From Niabella insulamsoli (GTDB lineage: Bacteria > Bacteroidota > Bacteroidia > Chitinophagales > Chitinophagaceae): a stretch of 64,000 nt of DNA. The notes under the pieces were generated by a model. That model saw nothing but the letters and a program-made list of their open reading frames with translations. It searched no databases and had not been told where the DNA came from. This document shows positions 52,715-61,465 of the stretch, one piece after another (within the stretch, counting starts at the first letter, position 1; every line of letters begins with the position of its first letter). The translations under genes were made by a program, and so were the position numbers. The stretch is from assembly GCF_039652435.2 (NCBI RefSeq), contig NZ_CP190246.1:4216001-4280000 (forward strand), written 5' to 3'.

Positions 52715-53155
52715 ATGAAAGAACCTCCATTTAATTTTAAGAAGATCAGGGCAGATATCTCTTTGCATTACGGCATTGACCTGGATGAGACTTCGCTGAC
52801 CATTCTTGTCATCCTGCACCAGGAAATAAAACGCCAGTTTGTAAAAATTACTACCTCCCAGGATGAGATGGCCGCTCAGATACAACAATCCAAAAAATCA
52901 TTGCAGGTAGATTACAACCATCCACGCTGGCAGGCATTCTGGCACGGTATGGGTCAGTGGGGGTTGGGGCTTTGCGTGACAGTTCTTTTTGCCGCTGTCG
53001 TATTTTTTATCGATGTTAAAAAAACACGGGAACAAAAGGAGCTGCTACAATTAGAGCGCAACTGGTATAAAGCACAGTATGATTCCGTGCAGGCTTTAGA
53101 TAAAAAAGGGCAGGAACAACGAAACTCAAAAAAGGCTTCTTCAAAGAGAAAATAA
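52715..53155 (+). CDS. Single-span membrane protein of the mobilization module
   Basis: 146 residues. The start is 3 bases after the ParA-like stop. Residues 73-93 (GLGLCVTVLFAAVVFFID) form one membrane helix; the flanking parts are hydrophilic, the C-terminal one basic (KKGQEQRNSKKASSKRK). No domain recognised. A partner for conjugative coupling or for the ParA-like protein is possible. Confidence 0.65.
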   Translation: MKEPPFNFKKIRADISLHYGIDLDETSLTILVILHQEIKRQFVKITTSQDEMAAQIQQSKKSLQVDYNHPRWQAFWHGMGQWGLGLCVTVLFAAVVFFIDVKKTREQKELLQLERNWYKAQYDSVQALDKKGQEQRNSKKASSKRK

Positions 53156-53162
53156 CAACGCC

Positions 53163-53504
53163 ATGTATAAAGACTTTCTTCGAAAAGATTTACAAAATAG
53201 TAGCTATGGTGTTTACCGTAAAATACTTGAGGTCTACCGGGAGCAGTTGGCTTTTTTAGAAACCCCGGCTCGATTTAGAAGGTGGCTGGCTGTCGAGCTG
53301 GAAATACCCATAGAACAGATTAACCTGAGCAGCCTGAGCTCAGCGCTACAATACCGTAGAAAAAAAGAGAAAGCCCTTAAACCTGATCAGCAGCAGGAAT
53401 CTAAATCCGCTTCGCCTAACAACAAAGAATGCAACAGCAGCAGTTTTACCTTCTCCAATCCCAGTTCCGAAGATAAAAGGCAGTCCCGAATTACTGAATT
53501 ATAA
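53163..53504 (+). CDS. Small helical protein of the mobilization module
   Basis: 113 residues starting 7 bases after the membrane gene. The N-terminal two thirds look like a helical DNA-binding fold (RFRRWLAVELEIPIEQINLSS), while the C-terminal third is Ser/Lys/Gln-rich and likely disordered (QQQESKSASPNNKE). No family assigned. Being just before the likely transfer origin, it might be an accessory factor; that is guesswork. Confidence 0.5.
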   Translation: MYKDFLRKDLQNSSYGVYRKILEVYREQLAFLETPARFRRWLAVELEIPIEQINLSSLSSALQYRRKKEKALKPDQQQESKSASPNNKECNSSSFTFSNPSSEDKRQSRITEL

Positions 53505-53786
53505 AACTATCGTCAACATAAGCTTCAATACATGCATTTTAAGCTCCAATAAATCCTCTAAAAGCTTATATAGATATGAACAAGTTCAAACTCATAGCAA
53601 TACGCGTAAATCAATGCATCCAGGTTCATTTAAGTTCGTTGGAGCTTATCAGCATATTTAAATTTTAAGGAGCCAGCTATGTTCTCGTGGGCTCGTAACC
53701 TCACCCCATCGAACATGCTGGCCCATTCATGACCGCTTTAGGGCGGCATTCATGGGGGCAGGCTTCGCCTGAATTAAAGATTAGAC
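53505..53786. other. Candidate transfer origin (oriT) region
   Basis: No gene. A 10-bp perfect inverted repeat TAAGCTCCAA (53540-53549) / TTGGAGCTTA (53639-53648) is followed by a compact GC-rich block: CATTCATG occurs twice (53724-53731, 53747-53754) flanking CCGC/GCGG, and a 5-bp stem CAGGC/GCCTG lies at 53759-53771. Transfer origins usually lie just upstream of mobC/relaxase genes and carry such inverted repeats. No nick site can be pinpointed. Confidence 0.5.
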
Positions 53787-54161
53787 TTGACAAATAACCA
53801 CCACAAGAACAAAGGAGGCCGTCCCAGGAAAGAGGAAAAGCGTAGCTATCGCTTGCGGGTGGCCTGCTCCGCAAAAGAGGTTGCGATCATTGAGTCAAAG
53901 GCAAGTGCGGTTGGGCTCACCCTTTCTGAGTTTTTACGGGAAGCAGCTTTGAATAGTCAGGTTGTTAGTCGACAGAATACATTACCCAAAGAAGTGTTGA
54001 GTTTTACCGCCCAGCTCAACCATCTGGCGGCCAATATGAACTCCCTGGCGTATAAAAATAATGCAGCACAAACGTTTAGTGTTTTTGAACGAACCGAATT
54101 AAAACAGCTTGTGCTAGAGGTAAAGCAATTAGCTGCCGCTATTAAAACCTTTTTGAAATGA
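53787..54161 (+). CDS. MobC-type relaxosome accessory protein
   Basis: 124 residues from a TTG start. A basic N-terminus (NKGGRPRKEEKRSYRLRVACS) is followed by a ribbon-helix-helix (VAIIESKASAVGLTLSEFLREAALNSQ) and a helical tail (LNHLAANMNSLAYKNNAA), the layout of plasmid mobilization relaxosome proteins (MobC/BmgB-like). Its stop overlaps the relaxase start (ATGA). It would help open oriT. Start and function supported by context and pattern. Confidence 0.82.
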   Translation: MTNNHHKNKGGRPRKEEKRSYRLRVACSAKEVAIIESKASAVGLTLSEFLREAALNSQVVSRQNTLPKEVLSFTAQLNHLAANMNSLAYKNNAAQTFSVFERTELKQLVLEVKQLAAAIKTFLK

Positions 54162-54967
54162 TAGGTAAAGCAATTATCGGCAAAAGTTTTGGCGGATGTA
54201 TCCGCTACTGCCTGGAGGATAAAAAAACGAAGTTGGATAAAGATCAAAGTGTGATGCTAAACCGGGCAGAGGTATTGCTTTTTAATAAATGCTTCGGTAA
54301 TAAAAAAGAACTGGTGCAACAGTTTAATGAAGTGTGCAAACTAAATCCTAAACAATCCAAACCCGTGTTTCATTTTACTTTGAGTATGGCTCCGGGAGAA
54401 CAGCTAACAAAAGCTCAAATGATTGATGTTGCATTGGATTGTGCTCAAAGTTTTGATTTTGCCGAAAACCAGTTTATTGCCGTGGAACATACAGATACCC
54501 AACATCAGCATTTACATATCATCGCCAACCGTATCGGCTTTGCCGGTAAAACCAATGTACCAGATAGTAACAGCTATAAACGCCTGGCTCAGTTCTGCCG
54601 GAAAATGGAACAGAAATACAAATTGCAGCAGGTATTAAGTCCGAGGCGATTTTTGTCAAAAGATCAGCAGCAACTCCCTCGAAACGACCAGCGAAAGCAG
54701 CAACTTAAAACGCAGCTAAAACAGATGTTGCAATCATCAAATACCTTTGAAGGTCTTCTGCAAAAAGCCAAAGCACAGGGTATTGAAATTATCAAAGGCA
54801 GAGGCATATCTTTTATAGATGAAAAGGGTGTAAAAGTGAAAGGTAGCGAGATCGGCCTTTCACTGCAAACTGTACAAAAACAAATTGAGAAAAATAATCT
54901 GGCAAAAGAGCAAAAGCGAGAAAATGCTCCGGAAGTAGTGTCTAAAAGGCGGCAATTAAGATTATGA
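54158..54967 (+). CDS. Relaxase/mobilization nuclease (MobA/VirD2 fold)
   Basis: 269 residues. The three relaxase motifs are visible: an N-terminal GGCIRYCLEDKKT block, HFTLSMAPGEQL, and the metal-binding HQHLHIIANRIG (HxHxxxNR, residues 114-122). The catalytic Tyr is probably the one in SFGGCIRYCL. It nicks oriT and carries the strand to the recipient. Length is at the low end of the family, with no C-terminal helicase part. It overlaps mobC by 4 bases. Confidence 0.9.
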   Translation: MIGKAIIGKSFGGCIRYCLEDKKTKLDKDQSVMLNRAEVLLFNKCFGNKKELVQQFNEVCKLNPKQSKPVFHFTLSMAPGEQLTKAQMIDVALDCAQSFDFAENQFIAVEHTDTQHQHLHIIANRIGFAGKTNVPDSNSYKRLAQFCRKMEQKYKLQQVLSPRRFLSKDQQQLPRNDQRKQQLKTQLKQMLQSSNTFEGLLQKAKAQGIEIIKGRGISFIDEKGVKVKGSEIGLSLQTVQKQIEKNNLAKEQKRENAPEVVSKRRQLRL

Positions 54968-54980
54968 AAAGGAAGTAGAT

Positions 54981-55547
54981 CTATTCTTTTTCGAGTAGCT
55001 CTAAAAGTCGCCAGGCGGCGTAAAATAACTTCTGAATACGATTATAGGATTCCAGTAGATCCGACAGTTCAACCTCCTCTGCCGCTGAAAAATTAGAGAT
55101 ACAGGCGCTTGAAAGGGCTGTCAACGTTTTTTTCCAATGTGATAGAGGTTGATAATCAAAGAACCTTTTAAAATAAATCAATGGATTATTGAACTCGGCA
55201 GCATTGAGCGGCATCGGCATAAACTGTATAGAAATCGCAGTGGCGTGCCTTTTTTTTAACTGGTATTTCTTTGATTTATCATGAATAAGATAAGCAGCTT
55301 CAATGAGTAGTTCAAGTTTTTCTCCGTAATAGGCGGCATTACCGGGACTGCCATTATTCCAGTTGAAATGATCGTTTAATGCAGCCCGGCAAAAATCATT
55401 AAATGCTTCAATATGTCCTTTTGGTTCATCGAATTCAAAATGATCTTTCAAAATCCTGATCGGGTCTGCTTTCAGCGGGTTGCATTTATAATAGCTGGCA
55501 GTTTTATTTAAGAAGCAGCCTAAGTACAAATAGTCTTGCTTATTCAT
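54981..55547 (-). CDS. Uncharacterised partner protein of the candidate nuclease
   Basis: 188 residues, mainly helical and acidic-neutral (KADPIRILKDHFEFDE, LIEAAYLIHDKSKKY, SDLLESYNRIQKLFYAAWRLLELLEKE). No recognised domain. It overlaps the nuclease-like gene by 8 bases (55540-55547), so translation is coupled. It could be an immunity or antitoxin protein, but this rests on arrangement only. It converges with the relaxase gene. Confidence 0.55.
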   Translation of the reverse strand: MNKQDYLYLGCFLNKTASYYKCNPLKADPIRILKDHFEFDEPKGHIEAFNDFCRAALNDHFNWNNGSPGNAAYYGEKLELLIEAAYLIHDKSKKYQLKKRHATAISIQFMPMPLNAAEFNNPLIYFKRFFDYQPLSHWKKTLTALSSACISNFSAAEEVELSDLLESYNRIQKLFYAAWRLLELLEKE

Positions 55548-56031
55548 AGTTAGTCGGTTGATTGTTACAAATTAAGTTACCGGGGAATGCAGTAATTATT
55601 CTACCAGCCTGATCGCTTATCACGGTAATGATATTTGTAGTTGTACCGTCACGATCATAGCCGATCGTATCCTGCGCTGACCATACCCTTTGTACGTGAG
55701 GGCTTTGGGGTATGGCCGTGGGCACCTCAGAAAAGGCATCACGAATATGAGAAACTATAGTAGGAATACCGATTGTGAATTTCCCTGTTGACGGATGCCG
55801 CGAAATCTTGTAATAATGGCGTTCAATAATATGGGACAAAGCTGAAGGACTTAGATACCAGCTATTGCGAAGCAGCTTTCTGTGATTTTTAAATGGCAGC
55901 AGATAGATATGGTTTTCGTGCTGCTGTTTAATCCATTGCTCCGTATCACTCAATAAAAATAGAATGCGCAGCCATTGGGATTCGCTAAAATGATTTGGTA
56001 AACGCTCGACAGATGTAGAGGGATTGTTCAT
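55540..56031 (-). CDS. Putative BECR-fold (EndoU/colicin/RelE-like) nuclease
   Basis: 163 residues. Several blocks resemble the barnase-EndoU-colicin-RelE fold: LSPSALSHIIERHYYKIS (a His-helix), FTIGIPTIVSHIRDAFSEVP, TIGYDRDGTTTN and ITVISDQAGRIITAFPGN at the end, which is the usual final strand with the conserved TxxP. A metal-independent RNase activity would follow, but the active-site set is not certain. It is the first gene of a two-gene minus-strand unit; an inverted repeat lies just before its start. Confidence 0.5.
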   Translation of the reverse strand: MNNPSTSVERLPNHFSESQWLRILFLLSDTEQWIKQQHENHIYLLPFKNHRKLLRNSWYLSPSALSHIIERHYYKISRHPSTGKFTIGIPTIVSHIRDAFSEVPTAIPQSPHVQRVWSAQDTIGYDRDGTTTNIITVISDQAGRIITAFPGNLICNNQPTNYE

Positions 56032-56034
56032 GTC

Positions 56035-56058
56035 GTAGAATTATGTTTAAAATTCTAC
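56035..56058. promoter_or_regulatory. Inverted repeat before the nuclease-like gene, possible operator
   Basis: GTAGAATT (56035-56042) and AATTCTAC (56051-56058) form perfect 8-bp arms with an 8-base spacer, 3 bases upstream of the nuclease-like start. A second perfect pair, ACCCAC (56057-56062)/GTGGGT (56072-56077), is next to it. This fits an autoregulatory operator or a 5' leader hairpin. Confidence 0.5.
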
Positions 56059-56086
56059 CCACAAAAAAGACGTGGGTTAGTCCATA

Positions 56087-56220
56087 TTGCTACTGAAGGG
56101 CTACGACACCCCTGATCGCGAATAAGAACGCCCACGTCCAGACCTTAAATATAAGGAGAGCGTGAGCGATTTACCTTATTTTCTCGCGATCAGTTGAAAG
56201 GTCGTAGTTTTCAGCAGCGA
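56087..56220. repeat. 134-bp nested imperfect palindrome
   Basis: Paired arms follow one another inward: TTGCTACTGAA/TTCAGCAGCGA, CTACGAC (56101)/GTCGTAG (56201), CTGATCGCGA (56112)/TCGCGATCAG (56184), AATAAG/CTTATT, CACG/CGTG and CCTTA/TAAGG in the centre. No ORF of note and no clear terminator. It is in the 377-base gap between the divergent nuclease-like and Xre genes, together with the operator-like repeat at 56035. Cruciform DNA, a structured RNA, a recombination or transfer site, or a MITE remnant are all possible. Confidence 0.7.
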
Positions 56221-56408
56221 GAATAAAGCAAATGCGCTTTTATGATTGTGCTTAAATTAATTAATATCCCAGAGAATGTTTTTTACTAAAAGTATAGAAA
56301 AACACACCAAAGGTATAGAATAAATTGTCATTATATTGGATTTAGTCTATTTTTTTTACTCTTTTATATCTTTCGACTTAACATTAGTATAGAAAAAGTT
56401 AATAAACA

Positions 56409-56630
56409 ATGACAAAACTTGGGTTATATCTAGCTCAAAAATCTGTGAACAAAGCAGAAGTGGCCAGAAAAACGGGGTTGACGAAGGCACGAATGAATGA
56501 ACTAACTTTAAACGAAAGGAGTCATTTAAGAGCTGAAGAACTTTGTCTTATTGCTCAAGCTATAGATATTCAGCCTTGCGAATTGCTAGAAGCCTTGTAT
56601 GGAAAATTGAAATTACAACGCAAAAACTAA
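56409..56630 (+). CDS. Xre-family helix-turn-helix regulator
   Basis: 73 residues consisting almost wholly of an Xre/Cro helix-turn-helix: LGLYLAQKSVNKAEVARKTGLTKARMNEL then EELCLIAQAIDIQPCELLEALYG. It lies after the palindrome and before the HrgA-like gene. It might control the nuclease-like pair (divergent) or the restriction operon, like C-proteins of restriction systems. Confidence 0.85.
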   Translation: MTKLGLYLAQKSVNKAEVARKTGLTKARMNELTLNERSHLRAEELCLIAQAIDIQPCELLEALYGKLKLQRKN

Positions 56631-56845
56631 ATTTGTCTTATCTGACCATTTATTAGTTCGGATTTAAATTACAAGCGGGGGGCTATGAGTGACAAAATTT
56701 AATTTCCGGCAAATCGAATTCATAATAGTGCTTGACGTTTTAGGGCAAATTTTTTAGAATAATGCTACGGTAAAGTTACCCGATCACAAGTATAAAAACG
56801 GACTGGGTTTTTTAACATCCAATCAAATTCAAATTATAACCGACC

Positions 56846-57754
56846 ATGACATTCCTCGAATTGGCTGAAAAAATTTTAAATGAAGAAGAAAAGCCCCTTA
56901 CAACGATCGAGATATGGAATATTGCAACAAAAAAAGGATATCATAAACTTTTAAAGACTCAAGGGAAAACTCCTTGGTCGACATTAGGTGCGCAAATTTA
57001 TGTTAGTGCAAAGGATAATCTGAAGTCAATTTTCGGAAAGACGGATTCAAGGCCCAAAAAATTCTTCCTCAAATCTATGGCAGATAAAATTGACCTTCAA
57101 GACAATACAATCCCCTTAGATATTGTGCAGACAAAACTGAGGAAATATGATGTATTAGAAAAAGACTTACACAAATACCTCTCATATTATGCATACTATC
57201 ATTTAAATTGTTATACAAAAACCATTAACCATAAAAATTCAAGTAAAAAGGAGTTTGGAAAATGGGTGCATCCAGATATGGTTGGGTGTTATTTTAGAAT
57301 GGATGACTGGAAGAAAGAAGTATACGATTTCAGCAGTTCGATAGGGGTGCGAGGTATCGTGTTGTATTCATTCGAAATAAAGCGCGAGCTCTCTTTTGCA
57401 AATCTAAGAGAGAGCTTTTTCCAATGTGTTTCTAATTCTTCCTGGGCAAATGAGTCATATCTAGTGGCCACAAGAATTTCGGACAACGAAGAATTTCATA
57501 TTGAACTCTCAAGGTTATGTACATCGTTTGGAATAGGAGTAATTGAGCTGAATATGGAAGATCCTGATTCGTCAGAAATTATATTACCGGCAAAATATAA
57601 AATCGATTTGGATTTTGAAACCATTAATAAGCTGGCTATGAACAGTGATTTCAAAGAATTTTTAGAAACAGTAAAAATTGATTTGTCGAGTAAAAAAATT
57701 CATAAGAAAGAATATGATATAGTAGACAGTGTTGAAAATTTAAGGAAGGGTTGA
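56846..57754 (+). CDS. HrgA-like protein with HARE-HTH domain
   Basis: 302 residues. The N-terminal 70 residues are a HARE-HTH (LELAEKILNEEEKPLTTIEIW, then GKTPWSTLGAQIYVS), a fold linked to restriction and chromatin proteins. The C-terminal half has YSFEIKRELSFANLRES, ANESYLVATR and GIGVIELN, patterns that resemble a PD-(D/E)xK nuclease-like core and the HrgA (COG2958-type) family seen beside restriction-modification genes. It is followed by hsdR, 28 bases later. Possible extra nuclease or specificity factor. Confidence 0.75.
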   Translation: MTFLELAEKILNEEEKPLTTIEIWNIATKKGYHKLLKTQGKTPWSTLGAQIYVSAKDNLKSIFGKTDSRPKKFFLKSMADKIDLQDNTIPLDIVQTKLRKYDVLEKDLHKYLSYYAYYHLNCYTKTINHKNSSKKEFGKWVHPDMVGCYFRMDDWKKEVYDFSSSIGVRGIVLYSFEIKRELSFANLRESFFQCVSNSSWANESYLVATRISDNEEFHIELSRLCTSFGIGVIELNMEDPDSSEIILPAKYKIDLDFETINKLAMNSDFKEFLETVKIDLSSKKIHKKEYDIVDSVENLRKG

Positions 57755-57782
57755 TGCGTTTGTAATTAATTTAGGCAATATC

Positions 57783-60269
57783 TTGAAGAACGAGAAACTC
57801 ACAAGGAAAGAAATCATTGATAACCGCTTAAAACAAGCAGGTTGGAATGTTACTGACCGAACTCTAGTAATTGAGGAGTATTTCATTACTATAGACAATA
57901 ATGTTGTTAACGAGCCGAAAACTACATACAGCACAGAATTTAGCGACTATGTTTTATTGGGCAAGGACGGCAAACCACTTGCAGTTGTTGAAGCAAAAAA
58001 ATCATCAGTTGACGCAAGAATTGGTGAAGAACAAGCAAAACAATACTCTTATAACATTCAAAAACAATTCAGTGGTGATTTACCGTTTTGTATGTATACT
58101 AACGGAATCGACATCCTTTTTTGGGACTTAGAAAATTATGCTCCTCGAAAAATATTTGCATTCCCGACACGGACGGACCTTGAAAGAATGGCTTTTATTC
58201 GCAAAAACAAAAAGCCATTAGCTGACGAACTAATCAATACCAACATTGCTGGCAGACCTTATCAAATACAAGCTATAAGAGCAGTTTTTGAAGCAATGGA
58301 AGAAAGGAAAAGAAAATTCCTCTTGATAATGGCGACAGGAACGGGTAAAACAAGGACTTGCATTGCAATGATTGACGGCTTAATGAGAGCAGGTTGGATT
58401 TCAAGAGTTTTATTTTTAGTTGACCGCATTGCTTTAAGAGACCAAGCAGTTGAAGCATTCAAAGATAATGCACCACAATATTCAGTTTGGCCACAAACAG
58501 GTGAAACTAAAATTGTAACTGATAGGCGAGTGTATGTTTCAACTTATCCTACAATGTTGAACATCATTGAGGAAGAAAATTTATCACCTCACTTTTTCGA
58601 TTTGATTGTAATTGATGAAAGTCACCGCTCTATTTACAATGTTTATCAAAACATATTGAGTTACTTCAATTCTGTTATTCTTGGACTAACGGCTACTCCA
58701 ACAGATGCAGTTGACCACAATACTTTTGAATTGTTTGACTGTGAAGATGGATTGCCAACTTTCGCATATACGTTTGAAGATGCGGTAAATAACAAACCGC
58801 CTTACTTGTCAAATTTTGAAGTGATGAAACTGACGACAAAGTTTCAGCAAGAAGGCATACACTTAAATACCATAAGTGAAGACGACCAAAAGAAATTGAT
58901 TGCGGAAGGCAAAGACCCAACAGAAATAAATTTTGAAGGAACTGACATTGAAAAAGCAGTTACTAATAAGGGAACAAATGCTTTGATAGTTAGAGAATTT
59001 TGGGAGGAATGTGTAAAAGATCCGAATGGTGTTTTGCCTGGCAAAACCATTTTCTTTTGTATGACAATGAAACACGCCAGAAGAATCAAAGAAATTTTTG
59101 ACCAATTCTATCCGCAAGGTGCCGGCGAAATTGCAAAGGTGATTGTTTCAGACGACCCAAGAGTTTACGGACAAGGTGGTTTGTTAGACCAATTTAAAAA
59201 CAACGATTTTCCAAGAGTTGCGATAAGTGTTGATATGCTTGACACAGGAATTGACATTCCTGAATTGGTGAATTTGGTTTTTGCAAAACCAGTTTTCTCT
59301 TACACTAAATTTTGGCAGATGATTGGAAGAGGAACAAGGGTTCTCAATCCCAATGACAGAAGAAGCTGGTGCCACGAGAAAGATAAATTCTTAATCCTAG
59401 ATTGTTGGGACAACTTTGAATATTTCAAACTCAACCCAAAAGGAAAAGAAATTAAATCTCCAACGGCTTTACCAATTCGGCTTTTTAAAATGCGCTTGGA
59501 AAAGTTGAAAGTTGCGAAGGAACGAAACAATGAAATTGCGGAATCTGAAAAACTGGAGTTGGAGAAACTCATAAACGCATTACCAAAACACAACGTAGTT
59601 GTTCAAGAAAATGCAACAGATTTGGAAAAGGTCTATGAACCTAAATTTTGGGAGAATCTGACAGATGACAAAATTGATTTTCTTGACCAAACCATAGCAC
59701 CAATATTAAGAGCTCTATCTTCGGTTGATTTCAAAGCAATGCGATTTGAGAAAGACATTGTAGAATTTTCAGTAGCTCAATTAAACAACGAAAGCCAAGA
59801 TATTGAAAATCTTAAAGAAATTATTGTTGAACAAATTACTGAATTGCCTTTAAATATTGGTGTTGTTGCCAAAGAGAAAGAGATAATAAACAAAGTTCTC
59901 AAAAACAGTTTTTGGGTAAATCCAACAGAAACCGACCTCAAAGAAGTTATTGATAAGGTAGCTCCATTAATGAGATACCGCCAACGCTTTGACGGAGGTG
60001 ATGAGCAAGAAAGTCTGAATCTCAAAGATGTTACTTATAAAAAGGAAATGATTGAGTTTGGACCCGAAAATGAATTAGTAAGTGTAAGCCGATACAAAGA
60101 AATGGTTGAAGAAATGGTTCAGCAATTGGCTGACCAAAACCCAATTCTGAAAAAGATAAAGTCAGGTGAAGAAATATCAGAAGAAGAATTGAAAGAATTG
60201 GCTGAATTGATGAACGAAAGAGACCCTTTTGTAACAGAAAAATTGTTGCAAAGAGTTTATGTGAAATAG
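57783..60269 (+). CDS. hsdR: Type I restriction HsdR (EcoEI-like), truncated by an insertion
   Basis: 828 codons from a TTG start, the last two from the insertion element. N-terminal nuclease: FSDYVLLGKDGKPLAVVEAKKSS (residues 50-72; PD-ExK-like Asp, and EAKK). Helicase motifs: MATGTGKTRT, VIDESHRS, LTATPTD, and QMIGRGTRVLNP. The end QRVYVK is not the natural one: the original C-terminal 100 residues lie beyond the element at 61474. Without the last domain, which contacts HsdM, restriction is probably lost. Excision would restore a 927-residue protein. Confidence 0.9.
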   Translation: MKNEKLTRKEIIDNRLKQAGWNVTDRTLVIEEYFITIDNNVVNEPKTTYSTEFSDYVLLGKDGKPLAVVEAKKSSVDARIGEEQAKQYSYNIQKQFSGDLPFCMYTNGIDILFWDLENYAPRKIFAFPTRTDLERMAFIRKNKKPLADELINTNIAGRPYQIQAIRAVFEAMEERKRKFLLIMATGTGKTRTCIAMIDGLMRAGWISRVLFLVDRIALRDQAVEAFKDNAPQYSVWPQTGETKIVTDRRVYVSTYPTMLNIIEEENLSPHFFDLIVIDESHRSIYNVYQNILSYFNSVILGLTATPTDAVDHNTFELFDCEDGLPTFAYTFEDAVNNKPPYLSNFEVMKLTTKFQQEGIHLNTISEDDQKKLIAEGKDPTEINFEGTDIEKAVTNKGTNALIVREFWEECVKDPNGVLPGKTIFFCMTMKHARRIKEIFDQFYPQGAGEIAKVIVSDDPRVYGQGGLLDQFKNNDFPRVAISVDMLDTGIDIPELVNLVFAKPVFSYTKFWQMIGRGTRVLNPNDRRSWCHEKDKFLILDCWDNFEYFKLNPKGKEIKSPTALPIRLFKMRLEKLKVAKERNNEIAESEKLELEKLINALPKHNVVVQENATDLEKVYEPKFWENLTDDKIDFLDQTIAPILRALSSVDFKAMRFEKDIVEFSVAQLNNESQDIENLKEIIVEQITELPLNIGVVAKEKEIINKVLKNSFWVNPTETDLKEVIDKVAPLMRYRQRFDGGDEQESLNLKDVTYKKEMIEFGPENELVSVSRYKEMVEEMVQQLADQNPILKKIKSGEEISEEELKELAELMNERDPFVTEKLLQRVYVK

Positions 60270-61465
60270 CTACGATTTAATCTGACAGTTGGGATTAACT
60301 TTAAAGTAACGACAAATTAAATGTTAACCCCAAAAAGTCAGATTATGAATCAAGAATCTAAATTAATCAAAACCAAGTTAGGATTGTTGCAATTGGCCCA
60401 ACAACTGGGTAATGTATCTCAGGCATGCAAGATCATGGGTTACAGCCGTGATAGTTTTTATCGTTTAAAAGAGCTGTACGATGCGGGAGGTGATATGGCC
60501 CTACAGGAGATCAGCCGTCGCAAACCTATTCCCAAAAACCGGGTAGAACCTGCTGTTGAAGCAGCTGTTGTAAAAATTGCTTTTGAACAGCCTGCTTTTG
60601 GCCAGGTGCGAGCCAGTAATGAATTACGTAAACAAGGGATATTCATTTCTCCTGCCGGAGTTCGCTGTGTATGGCAGCGTAATGATCTGGAGGTTTTTGC
60701 CAAGCGTTTAAAGGCTCTTGAGGCTCGTGTAGCGCAGGAAGGCATTATTCTCTCAGAGGCACAGGTCATCGCACTGGAACGTAAAAAAGAGCAACGGGAA
60801 GCTCACGGTGAAATAGAAACTGAACATCCAGGCTATCTGGGCTCACAGGACACTTACTATGTTGGCAATATCAAGGGAGTCGGAAGAATCTACCAGCAGA
60901 CCTTTATCGATACTTATAGCCGGGTAGCTTTTGCAAAACTGTACACCAGTAAGCATGCGATTACCTCAGCAGACATACTTAACGACAGAGTCTTGCCATT
61001 CTTCGACCAACAGCAAATCCCTCTACTTCGAATCCTGACGGATCGGGGAACCGAATACAACGGGAAGCCCGAGCATCACGAATTTGAATTATATCTGAAC
61101 CTGGAGGACATAGCACATAGCAAAACGCAGGTGCGGCATCCCCAAAGCAATGGCATCTGCGAACGCCTGCACCGTACCATGCAGGAAGAATTTTATGCAG
61201 TGGCCTTTAGAAAGAAACTGTACGATAACTTAGAACATCTTCAACAGGATCTGGATCAATGGATGGAATACTATAATACTGAACGGCCTCACAGTGGCAG
61301 ATATTGTTACGGTAAAACTCCCATGCAAACTTTTAAAGAATCTTTACCTTTAGCAAAACAGAAGTTTCTCAATGAAACTCACACAGCAGCTTAATAATTT
61401 AATCCGTTTCCCATGTTAAACGAAAAAGAAAATCCTCGACTGTCAGATTAAATAATAACTATTAC
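60262..61465 (+). mobile_element. IS481-type insertion sequence
   Basis: About 1204 bp. Terminal inverted repeats of about 27 bases (core ATTTAATCTGACAGT at 60275 and its complement at 61439-61453) end near 60262 and 61465; one end has one extra base, so the exact tips may shift by a base. An 8-bp duplication AGTTTATG flanks it (60254-60261, 61466-61473). It holds one transposase gene. It interrupts hsdR in the same orientation. Confidence 0.88.
60345..61394 (+). CDS. IS481-family transposase (single ORF)
   Basis: The frame opens at 60321, but the ATG at 60345 (MNQESKLIKTKLG) is the usual family start; 349 residues. Two helix-turn-helix blocks (LGNVSQACKIMGYSRDSFYRL and GQVRASNELRKQGIFISPAGV) precede an rve DDE core: D in FIDTYSRVAF, D in LTDRGTEYNG, E in SNGICERLHRT. 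The C-terminal part (YYNTERPHSGRYCYGKTP) is typical. The gene looks intact, so the element could be active. Confidence 0.92.
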   Translation: MNQESKLIKTKLGLLQLAQQLGNVSQACKIMGYSRDSFYRLKELYDAGGDMALQEISRRKPIPKNRVEPAVEAAVVKIAFEQPAFGQVRASNELRKQGIFISPAGVRCVWQRNDLEVFAKRLKALEARVAQEGIILSEAQVIALERKKEQREAHGEIETEHPGYLGSQDTYYVGNIKGVGRIYQQTFIDTYSRVAFAKLYTSKHAITSADILNDRVLPFFDQQQIPLLRILTDRGTEYNGKPEHHEFELYLNLEDIAHSKTQVRHPQSNGICERLHRTMQEEFYAVAFRKKLYDNLEHLQQDLDQWMEYYNTERPHSGRYCYGKTPMQTFKESLPLAKQKFLNETHTAA

